Assembly (NCBI GenBank): GCA_016271365.2
Contig: CM057450.1
Span: 1,800,114,967 to 1,800,178,966, forward strand
Direction: 5' to 3'
From: Neoceratodus forsteri
Taxonomy: Eukaryota; Chordata; Ceratodontiformes; Ceratodontidae
Length of the DNA: 64,000 bases
Below the pieces are notes generated by a model that was not told where the DNA came from, made no database searches, and saw only the letters and a list, made by a program, of their open reading frames with translations. This document shows, piece by piece, positions 10,330 through 21,412 of the stretch. The translations under genes and the position numbers were made by a program. Numbering within the stretch: position 1 is the first letter of the stretch; each line of letters opens with the position of its first letter.

Positions 10330-11150
10330 AGCATACTGTAGAGTCTGTTTCTGTATATTAAACAAAATAGTTCTAATACTGCAGATTTTGAAATACAAGT
10401 GGAAAATTTAAAGCAAAGAGTCACAGAGAGGGGTTATGGGGAAGAACTTCTTAACAGAGCCCTCAAGTCACATCCCAAATGAACACTGTTTTTCCCAAAC
10501 TAAATAACTAAGAGAGACTCTCAATTCCTTTCACTTGTTCTGGAATGTAATGCTAACTCAGACAAAATCAGCAATATTGTAAGGAAACACTGGAATAGTT
10601 TGGAACAAAGTGCAGTTAGAGATTGTTTTCATATGAAACCAAGAATATCTCATACAACAGCCAACAATATTCAAGATCTCCTAGTTCATAGTTATCGCCA
10701 AAATACTCATTTGGCCCTTTGTAATGTCAAACAACCTCCTGTCTGCCAGCAGACCATCTGGTTTCCACAGATGAAGGAACTGCTCCATTTGCAAATTTGC
10801 GAGCACAGGAAAATAATTCATATACCCTCCTAACGGCAAGACTGTTGACACGAGGGAATTTATCAGATGCAGCACAAAGTTTGTTGTGTACATCTTAACT
10901 TGTAGTAAAATCTATGTTGCATGCACAACTAGGCCTCTCAAAGTGCACATACAACATCCAAAGGACAGTATTAGAAACATAAAAATCAATTCTGCTATCT
11001 GTGCACACTTTGCAGAGGCCTTCAGAAGGAATTGTGAAAAAATTCAATTCATGTGGACTGCGTTCATTTGACTCCCACCCCCTTAAAGGGGTGGTAATCA
11101 CATTCAAATGTATTAAAAAAGAAACTCAAAATTTATAGTCTGGACCATCA
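10330..11150 (+). pseudogene. Penelope-like element, RT C-terminus and GIY-YIG-like region
   Basis: Readable blocks are NTADFEIQVENLKQRVTER near 10376 (frame changes), YGEELLNRALKSH, then KHWNSLEQSAVRDCFHMKP near 10588, NIQDLLVHSYRQN, and a final region ILTCSKIYVACTTRPLKVHI near 10888-10950 with HPKDSIRNIK and AHFAEA. The order RT thumb, linker, GIY-YIG-type end is that of Penelope-like elements, where the nuclease nicks target DNA. The GIY-YIG core appears partly eroded (KIYVACTTRP stands where a GLxYVGxTxRPxKxR pattern is usual). Stops near 10830 and 11070 break it. Confidence 0.78.
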
Positions 11151-11388
11151 GGGGTTCTCAAATGATGAGGCTAGCCTCCCTGGGGAGGTCCCAACCTGTT
11201 CCAGGAGAGGCACCAGCAAGTCTGAAAAAGTATTATATTTACATTTTGAGTTTTAGGTAGTTTGTGTGATGGGATGGGGCAAACTAAAAGAGGATAACAG
11301 AAGATGCATTTATGTATTTATTTACAAATTGGCGACCAGGAAAGGCACATTGAGCCTAAGTTCATTTTAGGTGTACCCTGGGAAGGGT
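11151..11388. other. Unassigned, possible Penelope-like 3' flank
   Basis: No recognised domain or repeat pair. It follows the Penelope-like C-terminus directly and may be its 3' UTR. I looked for a hammerhead core (CTGATGA with GAAA) on both strands here and saw none. Confidence 0.35.
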
Positions 11389-11925
11389 AGAAACATAGAA
11401 ACACAGACTTTGACAGCAGATAAAGACCGCTTGGCCCACCTAGTCTGCCCATTTCCCTACCTATTGGATAAGATTCAGATCCTAGTTAACCAACAGTCTA
11501 CTTCTTCCTACCCCCCCAGAATTGCCTTATGTCTGTCCCATGCATTCTTGAATTCCCCCACTGTTTTTGACCCCACGACCTCCTCAGAAAGGCCATTCCA
11601 TGCGTCCACCACCCTCTCTGTGAAAAAATACTTCCTCACATTGCCCTTGAGCCATCTCCTTCTATTTTCAAATTGTGTCCCCTTGTTCTTGCACATCTCT
11701 TTTTCTGAAAGATACTAACCTCTTGGACTTTGTTGATTCCCTTAAGGTACTTGAAAGTTTCTATCATGTCCCCCTCTCCCTCCTTTCCTCAAGGGTATAC
11801 ATATTAAGCTTCTTTAGTCTCTCCTTGTATGACTTCTCTTGCAGACCCTGCACCATTTTAGCTGCCCTCCTCTGGACTGCCTCCATCCTATCTCTGTCCT
11901 TGTACTTGTACTAATAATGAGAGGT
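11389..11925 (-). mobile_element. CR1-like LINE (family CR1-B), 3' fragment
   Basis: The minus strand encodes the CR1 C-terminus: NMYTLEERR near 11810 (frames shift), KYFFTERVVDAWNGLSEEVV near 11620-11560, GSKTVGEFKNAWDRHK near 11550-11510. The 3' UTR ends in words of the type gtttctatgtttct (seen as agaaacatagaaac on the plus strand at 11389). The same end occurs at 13860 and 17052. The copy is severely 5'-truncated, the usual fate of LINE insertions. Confidence 0.85.
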
Positions 11926-12489
11926 AACAACTGATCAAGTTTGTAGACTGGTAGCAGAACAGCTCGAAAGGGTTACACATAGAGCTACTAGGAGCAAAAG
12001 CAGGACAGAGCAAAATAATCCCTGAGATGCTGCTTAAGAGCAGGGCAAGAGGGGGAGAGGCAAGGTAAGTAGGAAGCCTATTCCAGATAGAGGGGAAATG
12101 GAGAAAGCAGCCTGGCCCATGAAGGTACTGCAACAAGGGGTAACAGATGGCTCGCGAGTCAAAATAGCTGAGCAAGTAGGCTGGCCTGTGAAGGAGGGTT
12201 ACAATAAGCTGACTAAAATAATAGCCAGCTACTCAAAGGGGTTTCGCATTATTCCCGATGTACTGTGCAGAATCTGTTGTTTTTCTATGGGGACGCTCAC
12301 AATTATTTTAATATGTGGGGGAGGCTCAAGATCTGTTTCATGGCTTGGGGGAGGCTCACTCTGACAAAGTCTGAGAAACTAATCTCAGACTAAGAAGCGT
12401 AGGCATAGTAGGTAGTGCTGTGGACTGATCTGGGTCCTACCTGGGGGGATGTCAACAGCTTGTAGTAATAAATTAATTCAAATAAAAAT
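11926..12489. other. Unassigned stretch
   Basis: Mixed sequence with no recognised protein. The only structure I see is a short hairpin near 12363-12395 (gtctgagaaac and ctcagac). It lies between a CR1-B fragment and LINE-E. Confidence 0.35.
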
Positions 12490-12834
12490 CAGCTCCTATC
12501 ATGTCTGGTGTACCTCAGGGCTCAGTTTCAGGGCCAAATCTTTTTAATATCTACATGAATGTATTCACTGTGAGGAATCCATATATAAGGTACTACCTTT
12601 ATGGGGATGCTACTGTAATACTGTATATACGGAAGGGTCAACACAAAATCAAATCAAGCTTAAGTTGCAAGAGGCTTTAAGTGATTCATAGGTTTTCTCT
12701 CTCTGCATTCCAAACTTGTACTTAATGCTCAACAAAACAAGTAATGTACAGTAGTAGAGCTACACATATGTTTCCTTCTACGACTATGTTACAAATCAAA
12801 ACTTTTTGATCATATTAAATTACAAAAAGTATGG
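12490..12834 (+). mobile_element. LINE-E, RT fragment (5' half, split by CR1-B)
   Basis: The frame reads SGVPQGSVSGPNLFNIYMNVF near 12503-12565, then YYLYGDATVILY near 12590-12625, which stands where a YADDT box is expected, with Ala-Asp changed to Gly-Asp-Ala. LCIPNLYLMLNKTS follows near 12705. This is RT palm from a LINE distinct from CR1-A and CR1-B. Coding resumes after a CR1-B insertion at 13862 with RYLGVWIDEQIKWN, which is the next expected block. Confidence 0.65.
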
Positions 12835-13740
12835 ATGTATAGGGTACCTCAGGGATCAGTCCTGGGGCCAGTCCTCTTCAATATCTTCATCAGTGATATA
12901 GCAGATGGACTGGAAGGTAAGGTTTGTCTGTTTGCAGATGACACCAAGTTCTGTAACAGAGTAGATTATCCAGATGGGGTGGGCAGAATAAGAAGCAATC
13001 TAGATAAACTGGCAAATGGTCAGAAGAGTGGCAACTGGGGTTTAACACAAAGAAGTGCAAGATCATGCACATAGGGAAAAGAAACCCTGACACTACCTAT
13101 AGGTTGGGAGGGGAGTTGCTGCCAATCACAAGGGAAGAAAGAGACTTGGGCATCATCATCATCATCATCATCATCACAGATGACCTGAAATCATCCAAGC
13201 AGACCACTAAAGCAAGGTAAGGCTAAAGAGATGTTGGGGTGTATTAGTAGGGGAATCACAAGTTGTAAGAGGGCGGTAATAATCCCTCTTTACAAGACAC
13301 AGGTTAGGCCCCATCTGGAGTACTGCATGCAGTGCTGGAGGCCGCACCTGCACAAGGACATTAACAAAATGGAGGCAGTCCAGAGAAGGGCAACCAAAAT
13401 GGTGCAGGGACAGCATCAGAAAACATATGAGGACAGATTAACGGAGCTCAATATGTATACCCAAGAGCAAAGGAGGGAGAGAGATGACATAATCGAAACA
13501 TTCAAACATCTGAAGGGCATTAACAAGGTAGAAGAGTGTAACATGTTTCAATATAACAAAATATAGCAGGACAAGAGGACACAGCATGAGATTAGAGAGA
13601 GGCTGATTAAGGGGTAATGTGAGGAAGTTCTTTTCCACAGAAAGGGTGGCGGATGCATGGAATGGCCTACCTCAGGAAGTGGTGAATATGAATACAGTGC
13701 AGGGCTTCAAACAGACATGGGATAGGCATAAGGGAGATGA
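12835..13740 (+). pseudogene. CR1-B ORF2, RT and C-terminus (broken)
   Basis: The catalytic box reads FADD near 12940, identical in type to the copy on the minus strand near 17990. Frameshifts occur near 13060 and 13220 and stops near 13565. After DLGIIIIIIIITDDL the Ile run stands for an expanded CAT repeat where the sister copies read a short DLGV-type sequence. The end AWNGLPQEV near 13650 corresponds to the AWNGLSEEVV of the copy at 11389. Confidence 0.82.
13152..13177. repeat. (CAT)n microsatellite in CR1-B
   Basis: About eight CAT/ATC units expand within the CR1-B coding region and translate as an Ile run. They arose in the dead copy. Confidence 0.95.
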
Positions 13741-13860
13741 GTATGAACAGATAGACCATTGACAGAGCACAGATCTATGGCACATTTATACGATAGAAAA
13801 AATGAGCAGACCGGATTGGCCTTGCAGTCCTTATCTGCCATCAACTTCTATGTTTCTATA

Positions 13861-14424
13861 TTTTAGAGATATCTGGGAGTTTGGATAGATGAGCAGATTA
13901 AATGGAATATTCACAGAGACGATCTAGTAAAAAGTATGGGGAAGACATCTAGGTGCACTGCACAAAATCAAGCGTTGTCTGAGTAAAGAGGTCAGAATGC
14001 AGGTGGTAGACACTTTGATTCTGCCCAGTTATTACTATGGGGACCCAATGTTTGCTGGGGCATTAAGGATGGAGCTAGCAAAGCATGTTATGTACAACAG
14101 TTTGCTTGCTTCATCCATGACACCCCCCCCCCCCGAATAACCCACCGATGCATACTTTACAATGAATTGGGCTGGAGGACACTGGGGACTGCAAGAGGGT
14201 TCACTGTCTTACTTTTATGTATAAATGTTACAAAACCACTGCACCAGGATATTTGCTTGAAAAGTTAAAGCAAAGAACCATCATAAATTCACTCAAATCT
14301 GCAGATGGGGTTGAATTTTTGCCACCTAAAAGAAATTTTAAAATAGGTAGATCTCACTTTTTCAGCATGGATCCAAACTTTTGGAATGAAATTCCAATAC
14401 ATTTAAGACCGTTAGAAGGCAGAA
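13861..14424 (+). mobile_element. LINE-E, C-terminal part (3' half)
   Basis: Coding continues from before the CR1-B insertion: RYLGVWIDEQIKWNIHRDDL near 13867-13925, then LILPSYYYGDPMFAG near 14020, and, in another frame, MYKCYKTTAPGYLLEKL near 14217 and FWNEIPIHLRPLEG near 14380-14424. FWNxxPxxLR is the usual C-terminal box of many LINE ORF2 proteins. A run of C at 14125-14135 breaks the frame. Confidence 0.62.
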
Positions 14425-15880
14425 CTAGGGGGCATAGCCTGGCTCTGGACAAGATGAATGTCTGACTCTTTCTCTCTGTGACTAACCTGATTATCCACCT
14501 TCATCTACTACCATCTAGGACACAAATGAGAACAACTTTGTTGAAATACTAACAAACAAACTCTGCTGCAGCACTCCTGTAAGTTATTTTCTGCCTCAAG
14601 AATCCAACGTTGGGCTATTTTGATCTTTAACATCTCCCTATCCTTGCATGTATCAGGCCTACAGTCATGGCTGAATCTGTGCAACGGCTCACTTCTCTAC
14701 AAAAGGTAGAAGTTATGCTTGAAAAACTAGTCTATGACATGAATGAACTAAAAATAACAACTCAACAAAATACTGTTACTTTACATACTATTGATTCTCG
14801 CTTGTCATTGACAGAGAACAAAACTAAGCAAAATAAAGCTTCAGTGCATGAACTTCAGGCAACTATTAGGGAACAAGATTGTATCATAAAACAACTGCAA
14901 TATAAGCTTGATGATGTAGAAAACCACAGTCATAGAAATAACATGCGTTTCTTTGGGTTTCCTGAGGATGTAGAGCTCAGAAATACTACTGCTTTCCTCC
15001 TACATGTACTGCCCATTATACTGCAACTGCCGTTGGATCATGGGATAATCATAGAACGGTCACACCACTCTCTAGGCACTAAACTGTCACCAGACCAAAG
15101 ACCCAGGCCAATCTTAGCTAAATTTCTCAACTATGCAAAAAGCCAGAGAGATCGGCACACTCACTTGGCAAGACCATCGCATATTTATCTATAAAGACTT
15201 CTCAAAAGAAGTATCTGCAAAACAACGTGCTTTTACTCCAGCGAGACACATACTCCACCAAATGGGAATCAAATTTGCCCTAAGATACTCAGCAGTTATG
15301 AGAATATACCTAAACAATACAGTAAAGGACTTTAATTCTCCTGATGCACTGATATCTTTCCTAAACAGTACTGAGCAAAACCCTCCTCAAGATCGTGGAT
15401 CCAATTCATCACCGACTCAAACTGCGACTGCAGCCACTTCAACCAGCAACCCAGATAATCCTCCGACCTCCAGGGTCAATTCCGAATCCAGCTTAACCTC
15501 TAAGGCCTGCTCTGATGACCTGATGCAAAGGCAGTCTGCTCAAATTCAAGAGAGGGTCTCCATGGGTGCAACCACCAGCAGAAATACTTGCTGCACTTCA
15601 GAGGGTATACACAATCAGTTGATAACAGCGGCTTGTACACCTAACCTCAGCTCTCCCATTCCTTTGCACAATAAGTTTGCACCACTACAGGATACCATTG
15701 ACTCGTCACAAGAGGACCTTTCCCAAGATGATCCCTCTGCAACTAATGCCCATGCAACCATGTTCGGGCTAAGCTGCAATTCAGTCTATTTCTCTTGGGC
15801 TAAAATCGTGGCTAGCTCACCTCTGAAGGGTATGGAACCACCCAAAAAGAAGCACAAAAGCAAATAAAAAATAAAGCCAT
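14425..15880 (+). mobile_element. L1-like LINE, 5' UTR and ORF1
   Basis: A leader starting with ctagggggcatagcctggctc (about 14425) resembles in style the G-rich start of the copy at 3063 and runs to the ATG at 14667. ORF1 follows. No ORF2 is attached: a 3' tail of L2-C type is found just downstream (16170-16320). The split L1/Tx1-like ORF2 at 24492 could be the same family, but I cannot show that from the sequence. Confidence 0.68.
14667..15867 (+). pseudogene. L1-type ORF1 protein, one frameshift
   Basis: The protein starts MAESVQRLTSLQKVEVMLEK. Residues about 10-90 form a heptad-rich coiled coil (LEKLVYDMNELK, LQYKLDDVENHSHR). The RRM begins NNMRFFGFPEDVE near 14936. A single frameshift near 15135-15180 moves reading into the frame that carries the C-terminal domain: ARHILHQMGIKFALRYSAVM near 15240-15300 and IYLNNTVKDFNSPDALISFL. 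A Ser/Thr/Pro-rich tail of about 150 residues follows and ends in a basic KKKHKSK. The domain order is that of L1 ORF1p, a trimeric RNA chaperone. The long polar tail is unusual for L1 ORF1p. Apart from the frameshift it is well kept. Confidence 0.82.
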
Positions 15881-16169
15881 AGCAACCCCGCTAGACTCTC
15901 ATAGGAACAAGCCTTCTTGATCCCTGGTAACTGTATCTTGCTACTGTGCTCTGCTGGGTTAAACTTTATTACTTAACCCATGCATAGACACTGCAGTGGG
16001 TCTATATATGGATAAACATCCTTTCTTTTACACCCACTGGTGCAACCTTCTGCAGTAACTATTGTTTCCTGCATGCACTGAACTGACAACCTGCACTTCT
16101 CTGATAAGGGGCATCTCGTATGCCACCAATTACTGTCACCTTTTAAATAAGATAAAGCTAAGACTGCAT

Positions 16170-16320
16170 AACCCTGTACTGTTACACTAATACTGTTTGT
16201 ATATGTTCTTTTCTGTAAATGTATACCCTCCACACTTTGTAACTGACGTGGAGCCTTTTCAAAAGAGTCTATGACTCAAAGGATTGCAATTCCAATTATA
16301 TGCAATAAATAAATAAAAAG
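16170..16320 (+). mobile_element. L2-C 3' UTR tail fragment
   Basis: The segment with cgtggagccttttcaaaag, tctatgactcaaagg, ttgcaattcc and aataaataaataaaaag matches the end of L2-C at 51320-51410 (cacggagtctttgtaaatgg, ccctgactcaaaggg, ttgtaattcc, then aataaaaaaaaa). The piece may begin earlier, near 15880, but the match fades. Confidence 0.68.
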
Positions 16321-17051
16321 CTGTACATCGTTTACAGAGACACAACCTGTCTCAAACTGTTTATTTTATGCAATGCTATTGTGTGCTAGAGTTTTCCTTT
16401 AGACGCAGATTAAATATCAATTCTCTCTAAGACAAGATAGTCTAGCAATATCAGATCTATTCTGCATGGCAATTACTATAAATCTTTTAAAATAACCAGC
16501 AATAAAGCTCTTATAGCAGCTAATGCAGCTGTCTCTTCCTGTGGGCTTAACTCATTTCACCTTTGAAGCCCCATAAACCTGTTCCTTTATATGACTATTT
16601 CTCCCTACTTTATCTCTCTTTTTCTTTCTAACATCATTGGATGCATCTAAATATTTTCTTTTTATACTAATTTGGTGATATCTCTTAGGTTATCACAAAT
16701 GATCAAATCACATTTATAATCACTTTCTATACAGGCCATTTTCGAACCATTTGGTGCATCCCATTATGTACAATCCAGTCAATTTTGAAACTTATTCCTC
16801 CCTGCAACTGCAGTGCAGCTCGAATCCTATATACTGTATCACACCGTAATACAACTCAACTTTGGTGTCTTCAAGGTCTATTACCATGGATTCCGTAAAC
16901 CCATTTTTTTCTGCAAGGTAATGTTCCAGCAAAACACCACCTATACTCTGCTCCCCCTTCCCCCAACATTCTCTGGAATGCACTTGCAAGTTCGAAGCCT
17001 GACTCCATTAAATCTGTTATTGTGTATTACTTCCTAGGGAGACACATATTT
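16321..17051. other. Unassigned AT-rich stretch
   Basis: No ORF with a family signature and no clear repeat pair. The pyrimidine-rich run near 16590-16630 resembles in composition the sequence before the L1/Tx1-like ORF2 at 23760-24490, but I cannot align them by eye. Confidence 0.3.
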
Positions 17052-17195
17052 AAGAAACATAGAAACATAAAATTTGACGTCAGATAAGGACCGCTTGGCC
17101 CACCCAGTCTGCTCATTTCCCTACCTAATGGATAAGCTGCAGATCCTAGCTAACCAACAGCCTACTTCTTCCACCCCCCAACCCCGAGAATTGCC

Positions 17196-18721
17196 TTATG
17201 TCTGTCCCATGCATTCTTGAATTCCACCGTTTTGACTCCACAACCTCCTCAGGAAGGCTGCTCCATGCATCCACAACCTCTCCATGAAAAAATACTTCCT
17301 CACATTACCTCTGAGCGGTCCCCCCTCTAGCTTCAGATTGTGCCCCCTTGTTCTTGCACACCTCTTTTTCTGAAAGATGTTACCCTCTTGGACTTTGCTG
17401 ATTCCCTTGAGGTATTTGAAAGTTTCAATCATGCCCTCCATCTCCCTCCTCTCTTCGAGGCTATACATATTAAGATCCTTAAGTCTCTCTTGATATGTCT
17501 TCTGTTGCAGACACTGCACCATTTTAGTTGCCCTCCTCTGGACTGCCTCATACCTGTCTATGTCTTTGCGGAGATTGCGTCTCCAGAACTGCATGCAGTA
17601 CTCCAGATGGGGTCTCACCAGCTGTCTGTACAGAGGGATAACAACTTCCTATTGTCTACTGGTGATGCCTCTGCCCTATGTATCCCAGTATCCCACCAGC
17701 CCTGCTTACTGCCCTCTCACATTGCTTGCTCACCTTTAGGTCATCTGATATTACTGCCCCCAGGTCCCTTTCCATTTTTGTTGTTGTTAGTATCTCACCT
17801 CCAATTATGTACTCTTCCCCCTGGGTTTTTGTTTTCCAGGTGCATTACTCTTTGCACTTCTTAGCATTGAATCTAAGCTGCCATTCATTTGACCATTCCT
17901 CCAACCTTTGACCATTCCTCCAACCTTGCCAAGTCTCTTCTCATCCTTTCCACCCCACCTTGCATATCAACTCTATTGCAGATCTTTGTGTCATCTGCAA
18001 AGAGACATACTTTTCCTTCCAGTCCCTCTGCACTGTCGCTTATAAAGACATTAAAGAGGACCGGTCCTAGTACTGAACCCTGCGGTACCCCACTAGTAAC
18101 CCTCCTTTCTTCAGAGTGGACTCCATTTACTATTACTTTCTGTGTCCTGTTCTCCAGCCAATTTTTTACCCAGGCTGCCATCTTGGAACCCATTCCCAGG
18201 CTGGCCAACTTGTATATTAATCTGTTGTGTGGGACTGTATCAAATGCCTTGCTAAAATCTAGGTAGGCCAGGTCTACAGCCCCTCCCTGATCTACTACTT
18301 TGGTCACCCAGTCAAAGAAATCTATTAGATTCATCTGACATGACCTTCCTGCTGTGAATCCATGCTGCCTTGGGTCCTCCGCTCCTCTGGCCTCTAGGTA
18401 CTCAACAATTCTTTCCTTCAGAAGTGATTCCACCATTTTCACAATCACTGAGGTTAAATTAACAGGTCTGTAGTTTCCTGCTTTTGCCCTGCTCCCACTT
18501 TTGTGTAGTGGAATCATATCTGCCCTCCTCCAGTCTTCAGGTACCACCCCATCCTCCCATGATTTTTTAAAGAGGGTAGTCAGTGGTGTCACTAGTTCTA
18601 CCCGTAGTTCTTGTAAAATTCTGGGATTAATCCCATCAGGCCCCATTGCTTTGTCCACCTTCAGTTTTAAGAGTTCTTTCAGAACCCTTTCTTCTGTGAA
18701 AGGGCTGGTATCAACCCCCAT
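17196..18721 (-). pseudogene. CR1-B ORF2, reverse transcriptase and C-terminus
   Basis: An open stretch from 18721 to 17885 encodes the palm: KLKVDKAMGPDGINPRIL, NYRPVNLTSVIVKMVE, HGFTAGRSCQMNL, motif A LDFSKAFDTVPHNRL, SGVPQGSVLGPVLFN, and the catalytic FADDTKICNRVD at about 18001-17966. Another open stretch, 17618-17196, encodes RPHLEYCMQFWR, VQRRATKMVQ, MYSLEERREMEGMIETFKY, KYFFMERLWMHGAAFL. A gap with frameshifts lies between 17885 and 17618. The enzyme would perform target-primed reverse transcription. The FADD core is intact but the whole is broken. Confidence 0.88.
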
Positions 18722-18878
18722 ATCCAGCGTGTTTCTACTGTTTGGTTTAGGTACCTCCCCCTCTTCATTTGTGAATACTGAGCAAAAGTATTTGTTTAGT
18801 ATATCTGCCTTTTCACAGTCACCCTCTGCCCACCCCCTTCCCTTTATTATGCCTCCCTATCCCTCCCTTGGTCTTCCT

Positions 18879-20000
18879 TCACTCCCTGATGTACCTATAA
18901 AAGGTTTTATCCCCCTTCTTAACTGAGTTGGCTATCTTTTCCTCGGTTTGGGCCTTTGCTGTTCTGACTGCCTTTCCTGCTTCCTTTTGCTTTAACTGAT
19001 ACAATTCTCTGTCCTGCTCCTTCTGTGATTCGCTGTACTTCCTGAATGCTTTCTTTTTCTCCCTAATCTTCCCTGCCACCTCCTTTGAGAACCATAGTGG
19101 TTTCTTACATCGTTTTGTTTTGTTTACTTGTTTCACACAAAGGCTTGTTGCCTCTGTGATGGCAGTTTTGATTATTCCCCATTGTTCTTCCACCCCTCCT
19201 TCCTGCCCATTTGCTAGTGCAATCCCTAGGCACTCACCCATTTTGGCAAAGTCTGCCCTCCTGATGTCCAGTACCTTTGCCTTTGTATGGCTTGACTCTA
19301 CCTCGGTGTCTATCGTGAACCATATTGTTTGATGGTCACTAGTTCCCAGATGGCTACCCACTTCTAAATCTGTAATCCTCTCGCCATCTCCATTTGAAAG
19401 TACCAGGTCTAAGATTGCGCCCTCTCGAGTGGGTTCCGATACTAGTTGTCTATGACATGCCCCCTGTAGGGCATCTCAAATGACCCCACTCTTAGAAGTG
19501 GCTGCTGCAAATGCACTCCAGTTAACATCTGGCATATTCAGATCCCCATTAGCAATATCTCTCCTTTTTCTGCCATTCTAAGGATACTTTCTATTGTTTC
19601 CTTGTCTATTTCCTCCCCTTGAGATGGGGGTCTGTATATAACCCCTGTGCGGATTGTGGCACCATTGCCTGTCTCCAAATTGACCCACAGTGCTTCCTCT
19701 GCTCCCCGTTTACCCTTTTGTTCTGTTGCTTTGATGCTGTCCCTTATGTAGAGGGCTACTCCACCTCCTCTTTTACCCTCCCTGTCCCTCCTGTAGAAAG
19801 TGTATCCTGGTATGTTTACATCCCAGTCATTGTTCTGTGTGTACTATGTTTCTGTGACTGCCACAATATCCAGATTTTCCTCCTCCATCTAGGCCACTAA
19901 TTCAGGAAGCTTGTTACCCAGACTATGGGCATTGGTACTCATTGCTCTCCATTTTTTAATGGTTTTACCTCTTGTAGCACCATCCCTGTCCTCATTGACT
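18879..20000 (-). pseudogene. CR1-B ORF2, endonuclease domain and linker (frameshifted)
   Basis: Blocks on the minus strand: STNAHSLGNKLPEL near 19940-19900 (start of the apurinic-like endonuclease), DIVAVTET near 19870, GKRGGGVALYIRDSI near 19780-19740, TGVIYRPPSQ near 19640, and ILLMGI near 19550 where a GDFN box is expected. The region 19361-18879 reads SHLGTSDHQTIWFTID (the SDH box near 19340) and then the basic linker KPLWFSKEVAGKIREKKKAF. The nuclease would nick target DNA. GDFN appears lost and several stops are present. Confidence 0.78.
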
Positions 20001-20130
20001 TTGCCTTTTCCAATTACCCCTGTCCTGCTCCCTACTGACCTTTTTACCTTGGTGTTTACCTCATTTAGTACCCAGTTTTGTAGGGGGAGATTGAGAATCT
20101 CCTGCTGCTCATCAGTGCCTCCCCCCTTTA

Positions 20131-20690
20131 CTAGTTTAAAAGCTTGCCAATGAAGCATTTAAACCAATCGCCTAGAAGACTTGTTCCCTTCCTGGACAGA
20201 TGCAGACCATCCTGCCAGTATAAGCTGGTATCCCTCCAGGTGGAACCCCAGTCCCCAATGAAGCTAAACCCCTGTGCTCTGCACCATCTTTTCAACCATT
20301 CATTGAATTGCATGGTGCGAAGTACTCTCGCCTCACCCTTGCCATAGACAGGCAGCACCTCTGAGAAGGATACTGTGTGTGCTACTTGACTTAGGCCCCT
20401 CCCCAATTCCACAAACTCCTCCTGCACTGCTCTAATCTCATGTTGAGCCAAGTCATTCATCCCTAGGTGGACAATGATGTCCAGCTCAGTCTCCTGTGCA
20501 GCTGTTCTCATGATCCTGAGGATGCACTTCCTGTCCCTCCAAGCCGTGGTGCCAGGCAGGCATCTTACATCAGTTTTCCCTGATCCCCCCAGTTCTATCC
20601 CCCTAACAATCAAGTCCTCCACCAGCAGCTGCTTCCTCTTCCTGTGGTGTCCTTTGCTTCCTTCCTGTGGGGCTCTTTTGTGACAGTTGT
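20131..20690 (-). pseudogene. CR1-B ORF1, SGNH-type esterase domain
   Basis: The minus strand reads LVEDLIVRGIELGGSGKTD, ARDRK-type CLPGTTAWRDRKC, LDIIVHLGMNDLAQHEI, FSEVLPVY, FNEWLKRWCRAQGFSFIGDW and DGLHLSRKGTSLLGDW near 20190-20145. The domain is that found in CR1 ORF1 proteins. The catalytic serine block usually reads GDSIVRG; here it is EDLIVRG, so the nucleophile is gone, while the Asp-His block DGLHLS is kept. The CR1-A copy at 30118 keeps GDS. The N-terminal part of ORF1 is missing beyond about 20700. Confidence 0.82.
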
Positions 20691-20882
20691 CCGCAACCTA
20701 AAACCGTGCCTTCTCGAAACAATCAGCTAAAAGCTCTGACCCACCAATACAATGAGTGTTGACCTCAAACAGAAACATAAACATTTGAGTCAAACACAGG
20801 TAAACCTCCCCAGCTCTGTGATTTGTTCATTGAAAGCAATCAGCCCCAAAACAAGCCAGTTGTGCACAAGGAAAGACACAGT

Positions 20883-21212
20883 AAACTATTTCAAAATATT
20901 TTGATGCAAACTGTCACAGAATACTAGTAAACAGTCCAGTTACCCACAAAGGAAAATCAAATATGCAGTTATTTCAACCCTTCTGAAGTTACTCACAAGA
21001 AAAGCAGGTTTGAAAACACCCTTTCTGATTTAAAAACTAAAATTATTAAACACAAAGCAATACCAATGTAAGACTGTAAAGTAAGGAAAACCTCCCTCAG
21101 ATGTAAGCAAAAGTGAGATTTGTTGCAGATTTCTAGTCCAATATAGTATCTCCCATGCAGCTCTCAGTTGTTTCCAAGCACAACCTGTTTCACAACTTCA
21201 AGAAGATGGGCT
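20883..21212. repeat. Direct repeat, copy 1 (period 530 bp)
   Basis: The segment starting with tttcaaaatattttgatgc is repeated with few changes at 21413-21730, including cagtccagttacccac, gcagttatttcaacccttc and tctcccatgcagctctcag. The distance between copies is 530 bp. The spacer (21213-21412) has no visible counterpart. It may be a tandem segmental duplication or a pair of short terminal repeats; I see no coding. Confidence 0.88.
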
Positions 21213-21412
21213 TCTGTCTGTAAACTGAATCACACCAGTAGTTTATAGTAATTGATCAATGCTGGAATGTTCCACCCAGAACAATTGGCTATGATGCAGG
21301 CCTCCCTAACTAGTGAAGACAATTTCCCCCACCTGAGGCTCTGTCTGGCTTCAAATTACAAACTGTAGCCTCTGCTATTAGAAGTAAACAGCCACCACCA
21401 GTAACGTATTTC

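Larger units (their letters stand above)
12835..13860 (+). mobile_element. CR1-B LINE, 5'-truncated, inserted in LINE-E
   Basis: The insertion begins at YRVPQGSVLGPVLFNIF (12838) and ends in a 3' UTR closing with acttctatgtttctata at 13860, the CR1-B end. Coding covers the RT palm with FADDTKFCNRVD near 12937-12975, then CISRGITSCKRAVIIPLYK, RPHLEYCMQCW near 13308-13340, VQRRATKMVQG, and YTQEQRRERDDIIETFKHLK. A CAT repeat lies inside. LINE-E coding is collinear on both sides, so this is a true nested insertion. Confidence 0.82.
17052..20700 (-). mobile_element. CR1-B LINE, long copy with ORF1 end and ORF2
   Basis: On the minus strand it runs from within ORF1 (near 20700) through ORF2 to the 3' end at 17052, where the plus strand reads aaacatagaaacat. 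It is the longest CR1-B copy here, about 3.65 kb, and is truncated within ORF1 rather than at the promoter. Coding order is SGNH esterase, endonuclease, RT, C-terminus. The RT segment is open over 278 codons, so this is one of the younger elements. Confidence 0.88.
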
